Source: CAYJFD01 sp964369605 (GTDB taxonomy: Bacteria > Bacteroidota > Bacteroidia > Bacteroidales > UBA932). From it: DNA of 51,565 nt. Positions 42,141-51,275 of the stretch are shown piece after piece (positions within the stretch are counted from its first letter, which is position 1; every line of letters begins with the position of its first letter). A model generated the notes under the pieces. The model made no database searches. It had not been told where the DNA came from and saw only the letters and a program-made list of their open reading frames with translations. The stretch spans positions 1 to 51,565 of the forward strand of contig CAYJFD010000013.1 in NCBI GenBank assembly GCA_964369605.1. The letters are read 5' to 3'. The translations under genes and the position numbers were made by a program.

Positions 42141-42180
42141 AAACGAGGGTAACTAAAAAATAATCACCCTCGTTTAGCTT
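42141..42180. terminator. terminator, plus mini-unit and minus lipoprotein operon
   Basis: Perfect 10-base arms AAACGAGGGT / ACCCTCGTTT around a 15-base A-rich loop, followed on the plus strand by TAGCTTTTT and on the minus strand by TGTGTTTATG. Confidence 0.65.
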
Positions 42181-42197
42181 TTTATAGAAAATACCTA

Positions 42198-43625
42198 TTA
42201 GTCTTTTGCTATTATCGGATTTAAATACGTTTTTAAATATGTAGGATCAGCAGGCGTGTTTTTCGGAGAAGATGTTGCACTTTGCGTTGCAATGTCTGCT
42301 CTAACAAATTCCGTATCTCCTGACTTATAAGTAACGTAAGCAATCATACTATACTCAGTGCCTGATTGTAGTGGAGAGTTTGCCCCACCATAATAAGCGG
42401 TGTAGCCATAAGATGAATTAATCATACTAATTTGTGTCGGATTCGTACCTAGACCACTATCTTTTAAAAACTCTATAAGAGCCTCTTCATTTTCTCCTTG
42501 GTAGTCAACAGACATCCTAAATGAATATTTTACAGAGGTTACGTCGTAGCCTTTCATCTGAAATACAACTGCATTATTAGGAAGTATACCGTTAGCTGGG
42601 TCATTTGTAAGAGCTAGAATCAGATCAAAATTCTCAGATATAGGTTTAGTCTCCTCAGTTGTGATGGACTGCTTTGCAAATATAACTTCACCAGAAATAT
42701 GTGTAGCAAGTGTAAATAGCGTATAGCTAGTTTCACTTAATAATGGTTGATTTGCGCCACCGTAGAAGAATGTGTGTCCTCCTTCCTGGTTTGCTTGTTC
42801 TATCATACTATTTGACACGATAGTTCCATCGTTTTGAAGTAGGGTACTCATGAGGTTTTCATCTATGAGACCTTCTATGTTTTTAGTTTCCACACATGCA
42901 AATCGAATTGTCTCAACATTATTTCCTACCCATTTAAAGAAAATAGAATTTCCCTTATTTGCTCCAGAATTTTCGTTCTCACTTAAGAAGACATCTTGAA
43001 TGAACCAGCCTGCCGGAGCAGGATCCGTAATAGTGATACTCCATTTACTATATGGTGAATCGTTGTATTCAGTGCCCTCTGCAGTAGCCTTAAGCTTAAA
43101 AGTATATATACCTGGGTTGAGTTTATCTAACACGGCACTCAGTCCTTCCGTTTTAGTTTCGGTTCCATCATTTAGAGTGTATATATAAGCTGTCGCATTT
43201 TCAACTCTTTCCCAAGTAGCGATTATTTTATTAGGCTCCTTAGAGAGTGTCAAACTAGGTGCACGAAGATAAAACTCTTCTTCCTCAGTAATATTGATGA
43301 TAGTCTCAGTGTATTCTGAGTCGGTGTACTCCGACTCAGAATAAGCAACTGATTTAATTTTAAATAAATATTCACCTATTGATTTTTCCGTAATTTTAAT
43401 AATTCTCTCTTCAGTATATATATCTTCACCATTATCAAAACTATACGAAAACCCTTTAGCATTACTAACTCCTAACCAAGTAATGTTTGCAGAGCCTATA
43501 CCTGTTGTGACTTCAATAGATGGAGATCTTAATGGAGTTAGAACTTGTTCACCCTCATCTTTTTTGCAAGAATATGACAAACAAATTAATAGAACTGAAG
43601 TGATAAGTAATAATATTTTTTTCAT
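42198..43625 (-). CDS. surface lipoprotein with repeated FN3-like and duplicated C-terminal domains
   Basis: 475 residues with lipobox SYSC. Residues 30-200 hold two fibronectin-type III-like units (IEVTTGIGSANITWLGV; LTLSKEPNKIIATWERV). The C-terminal 250 residues contain two similar copies, each with a YGGANxPL motif and a strand set (FFYGGANQPLLSETSYTLFT and AYYGGANSPLQSGTEYSMIA). It is the last gene of the three-gene lipoprotein operon controlled next to the TPR/AraC regulators. Function not known; substrate binding is a guess. An internal 12-base inverted repeat sits at 43313-43342. Confidence 0.7.
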   Translation of the reverse strand: MKKILLLITSVLLICLSYSCKKDEGEQVLTPLRSPSIEVTTGIGSANITWLGVSNAKGFSYSFDNGEDIYTEERIIKITEKSIGEYLFKIKSVAYSESEYTDSEYTETIINITEEEEFYLRAPSLTLSKEPNKIIATWERVENATAYIYTLNDGTETKTEGLSAVLDKLNPGIYTFKLKATAEGTEYNDSPYSKWSITITDPAPAGWFIQDVFLSENENSGANKGNSIFFKWVGNNVETIRFACVETKNIEGLIDENLMSTLLQNDGTIVSNSMIEQANQEGGHTFFYGGANQPLLSETSYTLFTLATHISGEVIFAKQSITTEETKPISENFDLILALTNDPANGILPNNAVVFQMKGYDVTSVKYSFRMSVDYQGENEEALIEFLKDSGLGTNPTQISMINSSYGYTAYYGGANSPLQSGTEYSMIAYVTYKSGDTEFVRADIATQSATSSPKNTPADPTYLKTYLNPIIAKD

Positions 43626-43636
43626 ATTATATTTAA

Positions 43637-44953
43637 TTACTTAATAGTTACATACCAAGTAGAGTATTTTCCCCCTACTTCCTTGTACCCAAGTATATTA
43701 CCATTAGCGGTAATATGCATTACTATGTCGTTGCCTTGGATTTTAAGACCAAGGTTGGCGTAAAACCATTCAGCTAGATTCTCAGTAGTGTTATCTGCAT
43801 TCATCACAAATCCTTCGTTAGGTCCTGTGGTAGGGGTAGTAAAGAATAGTTCACCATTGTCTGAAGCTGTAGTACTAGTAGCATTAAAAGAAGTACATAG
43901 CTTAACTTCTTTTGTATCTACATTGTAAATGGCAGGAGTTCTATCTCTACCTGAAGAAAGAGATGTCGCAATATACTTACCGTTAGGACTTATTTCAAAT
44001 CCACCAGCATCAATTCTAAACTGCTCGGAAGTGCTTGATACATATTCTTGCCCAATATACGCCACTTCTGCTCCCCCTTTTGTCCATACTATAGCGTAAC
44101 GAGAATTATGTGTGTCAGAACCATAAATAACTGAACCATCGTCAGAACAGCCTCTAACGTATGCTGTAGTTGGAACTTTTCCATTTTCATGATATGGGTC
44201 AGTTGGAAGAGGTAGGATTGTTGAAGAACCGTCGGCGTTCCATTTTACTGGTAAAGCAGGTGCGCCAAAAGCTGCAGACGCATCAGTGACATAACCAACA
44301 AATGATCCATCGTTTGCAAAGCAAGTAACTCTTGGATCTTTAGTATCTTCGGGTAATTTTACGTCTACTATACTTCCGTCTACTTTAATCATTTGTCCAT
44401 TAAAGAAGATGTCTCCACTGTTACTAACAGTTATAGGTAGTCCTTGACCATCTACGGCGTATTCTTTGTAATATACATGTTCTTCTGTTCTAATATCATA
44501 TACAGAAGGGATTATTCCGTTAACTGTTTCACTAGCAAAGGCAATGTAGTTCCCATCAGGAGAAAAAGATCCTCCACCAAGCTCAAGAGGTAAGCTTTTA
44601 TATATTAGTTTATTTCCGTATTGAATAATTATAACCTCCTGAGTAAAATCAGCTGATGTAATAGAAATAATACCTTCTCTCGTTTCAGTGGTATTATTAG
44701 GGTGAACTGTGAACTCTAGAGAATTCTCTGTTTTTTTACCTTCTACGATCCATTCAAAATCTGAAGCACTAGATTTCCATTCATATTCCGATTCGATAGC
44801 TATGGTGTATTCACCTTCGCCACTAGCAGGGATGGTGTAGTGTAAGTTTGTAACTGTAAAGTAATGATTTATAGTTGTAGTTTTGCAGGATAGTAGACCT
44901 AAGGTAATTAGGAGTAAGAATGCGAATCTTATTTTTGATAGTATATTATTCAT
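43637..44953 (-). CDS. BACON-domain lipoprotein with beta-propeller
   Basis: 438 residues with lipobox GLLSC. Residues about 30-115 form a BACON-like Ig fold (TIPASGEGEYTIAIESEYEW, WIVEGKK, REGIISITSADFTQEVII). The rest has WD40/TolB-like blades: GGGSFSPDGNYIAFAS, ISPNGKYIATSL, NDGSFVGYV and SDDGSVIYGS. A surface-exposed propeller anchored by lipid is likely, binding sugar or peptide. It is the middle gene of the operon. Confidence 0.72.
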   Translation of the reverse strand: MNNILSKIRFAFLLLITLGLLSCKTTTINHYFTVTNLHYTIPASGEGEYTIAIESEYEWKSSASDFEWIVEGKKTENSLEFTVHPNNTTETREGIISITSADFTQEVIIIQYGNKLIYKSLPLELGGGSFSPDGNYIAFASETVNGIIPSVYDIRTEEHVYYKEYAVDGQGLPITVSNSGDIFFNGQMIKVDGSIVDVKLPEDTKDPRVTCFANDGSFVGYVTDASAAFGAPALPVKWNADGSSTILPLPTDPYHENGKVPTTAYVRGCSDDGSVIYGSDTHNSRYAIVWTKGGAEVAYIGQEYVSSTSEQFRIDAGGFEISPNGKYIATSLSSGRDRTPAIYNVDTKEVKLCTSFNATSTTASDNGELFFTTPTTGPNEGFVMNADNTTENLAEWFYANLGLKIQGNDIVMHITANGNILGYKEVGGKYSTWYVTIK

Positions 44954-44979
44954 AATTGTATATAATGTTGTAGTTTATA

Positions 44980-46431
44980 TTATTTTGAAGGTGTAGTAAA
45001 TGGTATGATAACGACGTTTTCCCAGCCACTTGCGTGTCCCGAGCAGTTTAGTGGACAAGCAACGATATAATACTGAGTATCGTATTTGAATGCATCATTT
45101 CCTTCTCCATTTTCGTAAAGGTAAGTGAATGGCAGCATAGAAGTCGAAGCATCACCTATAACAACGGGTTTATCAGGTGTAACTAAACGTATAGTTTTTG
45201 CGTATCCTTTATTATATAGGTCATAGGCTATAGATTTTGCAGTATAATCTGCTTTAGATGTAATTTGTTTGTAGTAAACATCGTCAATGATCTCATACAT
45301 ATATGCAACAGTGTTTTGATTAGGCGTGAAGGTTATTTCTATCGACATATCATCTACATTAAATGGTTCATGAGTAACTTCTACTTTTGCCCAGTTTCTA
45401 TGAAAACTATAGGTAGGAGTAAGTATGTCGTCGATTTGGTAGCACTGAGCTGGATTTCCATCTTTATCATAACAAATTATCCATGCTTCATAAGATACAT
45501 TTTGTGCAAGATTTGGGAAAGTAAATTTAAGATTAGAAGGCTCATCCGAGTTTATAGAGATCATTCCAATACTAGGAACATTCTGCCAAGTTTCAAGAAC
45601 TGCTTGTAGGTTATTACGCCAGTTTACATTATTTAATATGGCATCTCTACTGCCCTTCTCTTGAAGTAGAAAAGCATACGATGATACATGCTCATTAGGT
45701 GTTAAAGTGAAAAATCCGTTAGCAACAGACATTCCATCAATGCTAACATCCACCTTCGGACAGCTTCCTATCGCGAAAGTTTTAAAAAGAGTTTCATTAT
45801 ATACAGGTTCTCCATTAGAATTACGAGGAAGTGATTTCGTGTAAATTACATATTCAGTATCAGGTACTAGATTGTTAATTCTAACATAAGAATCATAGCT
45901 CTCAACTATGTATGTTTCATCCAAAAATCCCTTTTTGAATTCCTCCATCTTACCTGGAGCTCCTATGGCGTATCCTAGCTTATAGTATTCATCGTTACTC
46001 TTAAAATTGATTGACACACCTGTTTCAGTAGCGTATTGAACATACCCTTTTCCTCCTTGGTTTAGAGTCGCAACTTGAGCGGAAAGTATAGGGCCAGGAA
46101 CGCCATAGAAGTCGAAGCCTTGCGTGTAAATATAATGAGCTGTATTTGCTTCAAGCTCCGTAAAGGTGACAGTTGTATCTTTGTCGCTAATTCCGTATCC
46201 AGGGACTAAACCGTTTGAAAAGGCTTCAAGGTCATCAGCTGAGCCTATACCGTATCTAAAACTAACTGTTTCTTGTGCTGCTACAAATGAAACTGTAATG
46301 CTTGAGCTCATTTGCTGCTCTAATTCAACTCTAACTGTGGCAGGTAATATAGCATTACTAGATTGTTTCTCACAACTTGCAAATAATAAAATTCCAAGTA
46401 GAATTACTACATTAGTGATTTTTCTTATCAT
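44980..46431 (-). CDS. surface lipoprotein with FN3-like repeats
   Basis: 483 residues with lipobox FASC. It holds repeated Ig/FN3-like units: ITVSFVAAQETVSFRYGIG; VTFTELEANTAHYIYTQGFDF; INNLVPDTEYVIYTKSLP; and a third around VTHEPFNVDD. These are related to units in the 475-residue lipoprotein of the same operon. It is the first gene of the operon, preceded by a hairpin-containing 5' region of 270 bases. Function not known. Confidence 0.68.
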   Translation of the reverse strand: MIRKITNVVILLGILLFASCEKQSSNAILPATVRVELEQQMSSSITVSFVAAQETVSFRYGIGSADDLEAFSNGLVPGYGISDKDTTVTFTELEANTAHYIYTQGFDFYGVPGPILSAQVATLNQGGKGYVQYATETGVSINFKSNDEYYKLGYAIGAPGKMEEFKKGFLDETYIVESYDSYVRINNLVPDTEYVIYTKSLPRNSNGEPVYNETLFKTFAIGSCPKVDVSIDGMSVANGFFTLTPNEHVSSYAFLLQEKGSRDAILNNVNWRNNLQAVLETWQNVPSIGMISINSDEPSNLKFTFPNLAQNVSYEAWIICYDKDGNPAQCYQIDDILTPTYSFHRNWAKVEVTHEPFNVDDMSIEITFTPNQNTVAYMYEIIDDVYYKQITSKADYTAKSIAYDLYNKGYAKTIRLVTPDKPVVIGDASTSMLPFTYLYENGEGNDAFKYDTQYYIVACPLNCSGHASGWENVVIIPFTTPSK

Positions 46432-46474
46432 ATCTATAACGTATTTTTTTGGATTCTATTTTCAATAATTTTCT

Positions 46475-46513
46475 CTCTCAAGAAGTATAGAATCCGTTAT
46501 TCCTTCAAGAGAG
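46475..46513 (-). promoter_or_regulatory. hairpin in leader of the lipoprotein operon
   Basis: CTCTC-AA-GAAG and CTTC-AA-GAGAG arms (plus strand) flank a smaller GAAT/ATTC stem; the structure forms equally in the minus-strand RNA about 44-82 bases before the first gene. A -7 match TACTTTTG (minus strand, 46658-46665) could start this leader. Role unknown. Confidence 0.35.
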
Positions 46514-46703
46514 TGTGTTTATAGGTAACCTTGACTCAATGCGCATTTGAGTGATAGGTTTTATACAAAACTATTTACAATAAAATATAAACAGAAATAA
46601 AAAAATTGACATATTCACAATTTAACAAAATAGTATATGTAAATATTACTATTTCGTCAAAAGTATAGTGTTACGTAAAAGGAAAAACGCTTATAGATGT
46701 CGA

Positions 46704-48398
46704 TTAAATAGACTTTTTGAGCATTTCTCTTCTGTATCTAGAAGGGGTGCACCCAGTTTCTTTTTGGAATGCTCTATAGAAAACAGAAATAGAATTATAG
46801 CCTAAGCTATCAGAGATTTGTTTGAATGAATCATCGTAATTTGGGTCAGATAGAAGTGCGGTAGCCTCATTGATTCTATACATATTGATGTAGTGAAAAA
46901 ATGACATCTTTGATACAGAGTTTATAGCTTTAGATAGATAAGTTCTATTTGTGCACAGCATTTCTGCGATTTTGTCCATAGATATATCCTTTTGCTTGAA
47001 AATTTTGTCCTCCCTCATAAGTTTCTCAAGTTTATAGAAGAGTATTTTATCAGCATTCGAGCTATCGTTACAGTCATCGTCTAGTTCCACATTTGAACTA
47101 TTAATCCTAAGCATATACTGCTGGTGCTTATCTACAAGCTGAGAGTACATTTGATTCTTCTTTTTGTAAAGTAAGAAAATAAATAAAATTAAAAAAGAAG
47201 CTAATACTGTGGCAGAAGCATATATTGTGTGTTTCTTGTGAGCTCTAAGTAGTTCTAATTCTTTCATTTTTATTACTTTATCATGCTCATCTTGCTGATG
47301 AAGTAATTGTAGATAACTAAACTCTCGCTCTTTTCTAAAATTTAAGATGCTATCCCTGTGACTTTTGAATTCACGCTCATATTTTTCTGCGCCAAGACTA
47401 TCACCAGAAAGGGCATAGATCCTAGAAATTTTACTTAATAGGCCCCTACGAAATTCAACGTTTTTATACTCATAAGATATATTGAGGCCTTTAAGGCATA
47501 ATTCTAAAGCAGTAGGTAAGTCATTTTGTAACTCATATAGATCAGCGTAGCTTAGAAGTATATTAGTAAGTGTTGCAGGCTCTGCATAAGATGACGCATT
47601 GAGCGCTTTTTCGTAGAACTCTTTAGAAATATCATAGTCTCCTTTATTTTTGTAAATATCTGCAAAGCTCACATATATCGTCGACAATGCTCCATTATAT
47701 TTTTTCTCTTCAACTATCTTGTGCGCGCTATTTAAAAGGGAAATCGATTGTTCGTAGTCTCCAATTAAATAATAAAGCTTTGCCGCAGAGATTTCAAACA
47801 AACAAAGAGGATATTTAGCTATGTTGTGAGCAGAAATCAGATTTCGCGCTTGCTCGATGTGTTTTACTCCTAAGGTGTCACCTCTTAGATAATATATGTA
47901 AATGATATTACTCAAAAAACCGACTTGATTTGAGTATTCTTCTTGCCCCTCAAGTCTGTTATAGGCTTGCAAAAATAAGTCTAGGGCTTTTGCGTAGTTA
48001 AGCTCTACTTTTAGAGCGTAAGTTGCCGCAATATTATCTATTAAACTTTCGATAAGCGGCGGTGTGTTATTCTTATATGGATAGATATAGTCAATATAGA
48101 ATTGAACTGAATCTAAATTTTCTGTTAAGGTGTATACTTGCGATAGATATAATCCTGGGTAGATAATTTTCTCTTCATTTCTAGTTTGTTTACCCTCGTG
48201 AAATAAGGGAGTCGCAGACATAATTAAAGAGTCATACTGAGCATTTCTAATATATGAATCCCATTTTACGAAAAATTCTCTCCAGCCACCGTAGTCTCCA
48301 TTTATCTCATTAGAGTATCTTATATTACTGCTTTCTGCACAAGAGTGTAGAAGCAGTGTGAGAATGAGTGTGATTATGTAATAGGATATCTTCTTCAT
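46704..48398 (-). CDS. TPR-membrane-AraC sensor/regulator
   Basis: 564 residues: a lipobox-like N-terminus (LLLHSC), TPR repeats to about residue 370 (YPLCLFEISAAKLYYLIGDY; IYVSFADIYKNKGDYDISKE), one membrane helix (about 393-412, IYASATVLASFLILFIFLLY), then an AraC-type HTH (SMDKIAEMLCTNRTYLSKAI; IDSLGYNSISVFYRAFQKET; TPSRYRREML). This is the layout of one-component trans-envelope regulators of Bacteroidetes, like hybrid systems without a kinase. It is directly upstream of the three-gene lipoprotein operon read in the same direction, and divergent from a paralogue. Confidence 0.82.
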   Translation of the reverse strand: MKKISYYIITLILTLLLHSCAESSNIRYSNEINGDYGGWREFFVKWDSYIRNAQYDSLIMSATPLFHEGKQTRNEEKIIYPGLYLSQVYTLTENLDSVQFYIDYIYPYKNNTPPLIESLIDNIAATYALKVELNYAKALDLFLQAYNRLEGQEEYSNQVGFLSNIIYIYYLRGDTLGVKHIEQARNLISAHNIAKYPLCLFEISAAKLYYLIGDYEQSISLLNSAHKIVEEKKYNGALSTIYVSFADIYKNKGDYDISKEFYEKALNASSYAEPATLTNILLSYADLYELQNDLPTALELCLKGLNISYEYKNVEFRRGLLSKISRIYALSGDSLGAEKYEREFKSHRDSILNFRKEREFSYLQLLHQQDEHDKVIKMKELELLRAHKKHTIYASATVLASFLILFIFLLYKKKNQMYSQLVDKHQQYMLRINSSNVELDDDCNDSSNADKILFYKLEKLMREDKIFKQKDISMDKIAEMLCTNRTYLSKAINSVSKMSFFHYINMYRINEATALLSDPNYDDSFKQISDSLGYNSISVFYRAFQKETGCTPSRYRREMLKKSI

Positions 48399-48613
48399 AA
48401 GTGGTTATGTACTATCTTCTACTTGATGTTCGCAATAAATACATCATATTATTCGTAGGTTAGGAGTGCTAAAATAATTGCTAAGTTAGTAAACTTCGCT
48501 TTATGGAACAATAAAAAAATGCAAAAATCTGATTATCTGAAGATTAAAGTTGTTAGTCGAGATGAGGATGTAATAAGAATGTACAGTAATTCTAATAATT
48601 GAACAAAAACAAG

Positions 48614-48621
48614 TACATTTG
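48614..48621 (+). promoter_or_regulatory. -7 element for second TPR-AraC gene
   Basis: TACATTTG, exact TAnnTTTG, 20 bases before the ATG; -33 not evident. Confidence 0.45.
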
Positions 48622-48641
48622 TCGAATAAAGTCTGAGAATC

Positions 48642-50423
48642 ATGTTCCAATATAAACTATATAAACGTATTTTGATAGTGCTTATCATTGTCCTAAGCTC
48701 GATAAATTATTCGCGGGCACAGGACAATCCGGCAGAAAAGATAATCAGGCAAATAGATAGTCTTAGTTTGAAATTTAAGGTAGAGACACGGATCGCCTTA
48801 AATGATGATCTATTGGAAATCTGCGATGATATGTTACTGCTCTCTACAGAGCTTCAAGAACCTTACTATATATTAGTTAGTCACTTACATTATAGTGCCT
48901 ACTTTATTACAACAGATAGATATGAGGATGCTTTCCCACATCTACAAGCAGCAGAAGAACTTTGGAAGGAGAATCGCGAAGAGATAACAAGCAAGTATAA
49001 TTTATCTCAGATATGTTATATCTATAATGACTTGGCACTTTATTATATTAATCATAGTTTAGATCATAAACGAGGAATAGAGTATTTTGTTGAGGGGGCA
49101 GAGTTCGCTAAGTCACACAATTTGGAAAAAGAATACGCATTGATAGCATATAATTGGAGTATATTGAATTTTATGCGTGATGATAGCTCTGGTCTGGAAT
49201 TCGCTCAGACGGTGTATGATCAAGGTAACAAGTGGGAGAATAGTAATATTAAATTTCTAGGTTCGCTGGGGCTAGCTATGATGTATTATATTAGTGCAGA
49301 GTATGATCAAGCATTGAAATACATCGATATAGCGCTCGAGATGAATCCAAATTCAAAACGTTATGGCGTAAATCTATATGTAACCTATGCAGATATTTTA
49401 TATTCATTTAAAGATTATCAGAGAGCAGAGGAGAACTATATCAAGTCCCTAGAGCGGATAGATAATAATACATCGATAATTCATATAGATTATATTTACT
49501 TGTCTTATGGTAAATTCTGTTTGGAGCAAAACCGCCCTGAAGAAGCGATCGAGTTACTTCACAAGGCGACAAATATCGAAAAGGAGGGAGCTACAAGGCC
49601 ATTTTTATATAGAATTTATAATAATTTATCACTAGCCTATAGTAAAATAGGAAACTGGGAAAAGTCCTTAGAGTATCATCGAAAATACCATGATGAGTAC
49701 AGAAAAGTATTTGATGTTCAGAATGAAAAGGAATTTAATGAACTTTCAAGGAAATATCAAGCTGTGGCACATACAGCCGAGGTGCAGGGATATAAACTAG
49801 AGGTTCAAAAGGTCGAACTCGAATCAGAACGAAAGAGTCGTCAATTATTACTAGTTATAATTGTTGCTGTCGGCGCTTTTATCGTGGCCTTATTATCGTA
49901 TATGATGTATAAGAATGAAAATAAACTGTACACTAAGATCGCTAAGCAGTATAAAGTCGCTGAGAAAAAAGAAAAGGAGTTCAGAAGGAGAATTCAGGAG
50001 CAGCAAAGTATAATAGATGACTATCTCGCAAAACAACATAAAACCCCAAATCCTGTATCTGTCTCCTATGCAGATAAAAATAAGGAACTATTTATGTCTA
50101 TAGAGGAGCAAATGCAAGTAAATAAGGTTTATAGGGAACAGGATCTTGGACGGGAAAAACTTGCGAAATATATGAATACTAATCACGACTATATTACAAA
50201 AGCGATAAATGAGAACACCTCAAAAAGTGTTACTCAATATATTAATTCGTATAGAATAGAGGAGGCTATAAAGCTATTATCAGATGTCTCAAATGACCTA
50301 CCTTTAAAGGCTATTCATGCAGAGATTGGCTTCGTCTCGATCGCTACATTCTATAGATTATTCAAAGAAGAGGTCGGAATGAGTCCCGCAAAATATAGAG
50401 CTAAAATTAGTCAAATTTCTTAA
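48642..50423 (+). CDS. TPR-membrane-AraC regulator, paralogue
   Basis: 593 residues: signal peptide ending SRAQD, TPR repeats (residues about 80-350: SLGLAMMYYISAEYDQALKY; SYGKFCLEQNRPEEAIEL), a membrane helix (about 400-422, LLLVIIVAVGAFIVALLSYM), a coiled-coil segment and the AraC HTH (GREKLAKYMNTNHDYITKAI; AEIGFVSIATFYRLFKEEVG). Same domain order as the 564-residue neighbour, read in the opposite direction, so a duplicated regulator pair. The nitroreductase starts 18 bases downstream and may be co-transcribed or simply adjacent. Confidence 0.82.
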   Translation: MFQYKLYKRILIVLIIVLSSINYSRAQDNPAEKIIRQIDSLSLKFKVETRIALNDDLLEICDDMLLLSTELQEPYYILVSHLHYSAYFITTDRYEDAFPHLQAAEELWKENREEITSKYNLSQICYIYNDLALYYINHSLDHKRGIEYFVEGAEFAKSHNLEKEYALIAYNWSILNFMRDDSSGLEFAQTVYDQGNKWENSNIKFLGSLGLAMMYYISAEYDQALKYIDIALEMNPNSKRYGVNLYVTYADILYSFKDYQRAEENYIKSLERIDNNTSIIHIDYIYLSYGKFCLEQNRPEEAIELLHKATNIEKEGATRPFLYRIYNNLSLAYSKIGNWEKSLEYHRKYHDEYRKVFDVQNEKEFNELSRKYQAVAHTAEVQGYKLEVQKVELESERKSRQLLLVIIVAVGAFIVALLSYMMYKNENKLYTKIAKQYKVAEKKEKEFRRRIQEQQSIIDDYLAKQHKTPNPVSVSYADKNKELFMSIEEQMQVNKVYREQDLGREKLAKYMNTNHDYITKAINENTSKSVTQYINSYRIEEAIKLLSDVSNDLPLKAIHAEIGFVSIATFYRLFKEEVGMSPAKYRAKISQIS

Positions 50424-50440
50424 TAATAAAAGCAAATAGA

Positions 50441-50983
50441 ATGGAAGCAATTAAAATGATTCAGGAGCGCAGAAGCGTTCGAAAGTACAAAGAGGAAACC
50501 GTAGCGCGTGAGACTATGGATAAGATTTTAGATGCAGCGCGTTGGTCGCCGTCTTGGGGGAATCTTCAGGTGGCTCGATACACAGTTGTACAGAATCCAG
50601 AGCTAATCAAGCGCATAGCGGACGAGGGTGTTCATGGATTTTCTTATAATATTAATACGCTTCGCAATACCCCAGGTGTTTTGATTCTTAGCTATGTAAA
50701 GGGCAAGAGCGGTAAGTTGTATGTTGAGGACTATGCTACCTCTAAAGGGAAGGAGTGGGAAATGTTTGATGCAGGAATCGCGTGCCAAACATTCTGCCTA
50801 GCAGCGCACGAGTACGGCGTTGGAACTTGTATTTTTGGTGTAATCGACGATGTCGCAATATCAAATATTGTAAATCTTCCAGAAGATGAAACCGTGGCAG
50901 CAGTTATCACCTTTGGTTACCCTGAGGAGACACCAAAGCCAACACCTCGTCATTCAGTTGAAGAAATCTCACGATATTTATAA
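50441..50983 (+). CDS. nitroreductase-family protein
   Basis: 180 residues, soluble, with RRSVRKYKEETV (FMN phosphate contacts), AARWSPSWGNLQVARY and the GVGTCIFGVID motif of the family. Its sister in the window is membrane-anchored; this is the usual cytoplasmic type. It probably reduces nitroaromatics or quinones. The ABM gene starts 1 base after its stop, so they are one operon. Confidence 0.83.
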   Translation: MEAIKMIQERRSVRKYKEETVARETMDKILDAARWSPSWGNLQVARYTVVQNPELIKRIADEGVHGFSYNINTLRNTPGVLILSYVKGKSGKLYVEDYATSKGKEWEMFDAGIACQTFCLAAHEYGVGTCIFGVIDDVAISNIVNLPEDETVAAVITFGYPEETPKPTPRHSVEEISRYL

Positions 50984-50984
50984 T

Positions 50985-51275
50985 ATGTCAAAATTAACAA
51001 TAGTTGCACGCATATTAGCTGTGCCTGAAAAAAGAGAATTCGTAAAGAGCGAACTTCTAAAATTAATTGAGCCTACACGTGCTGAGGCAGGGTGTATAGA
51101 TTATATTCTTCATCAAGATAATGAGAATGAAAATTTCTTCATCTTTCATGAGAACTGGGAGAGTCACGATCTGTGGCAGAAGCACATGGCCAGTACGCAT
51201 CTAGCAGAGTATATTAAAGCCACTGAAGGAGCGGTTCAGGAATTTGTTGTAAACCAACTTACTCCCTTAGAATAA
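50985..51275 (+). CDS. antibiotic biosynthesis monooxygenase-like (YgiN-type) protein
   Basis: 96 residues from the ATG at 50985. The sequence TIVARILAVPEKREFVKSEL, LIEPTRAEAGCIDYILHQD, FFIFHENWESHDLWQKHMAS and HLAEYI is the ABM/YgiN quinol monooxygenase pattern (His in QKHM). These small dimers act on quinols or are accessory to redox enzymes. Coupling with the nitroreductase suggests quinone-related detoxification. A longer frame upstream (from 50886) lies inside the nitroreductase and is not used. Confidence 0.82.
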   Translation: MSKLTIVARILAVPEKREFVKSELLKLIEPTRAEAGCIDYILHQDNENENFFIFHENWESHDLWQKHMASTHLAEYIKATEGAVQEFVVNQLTPLE

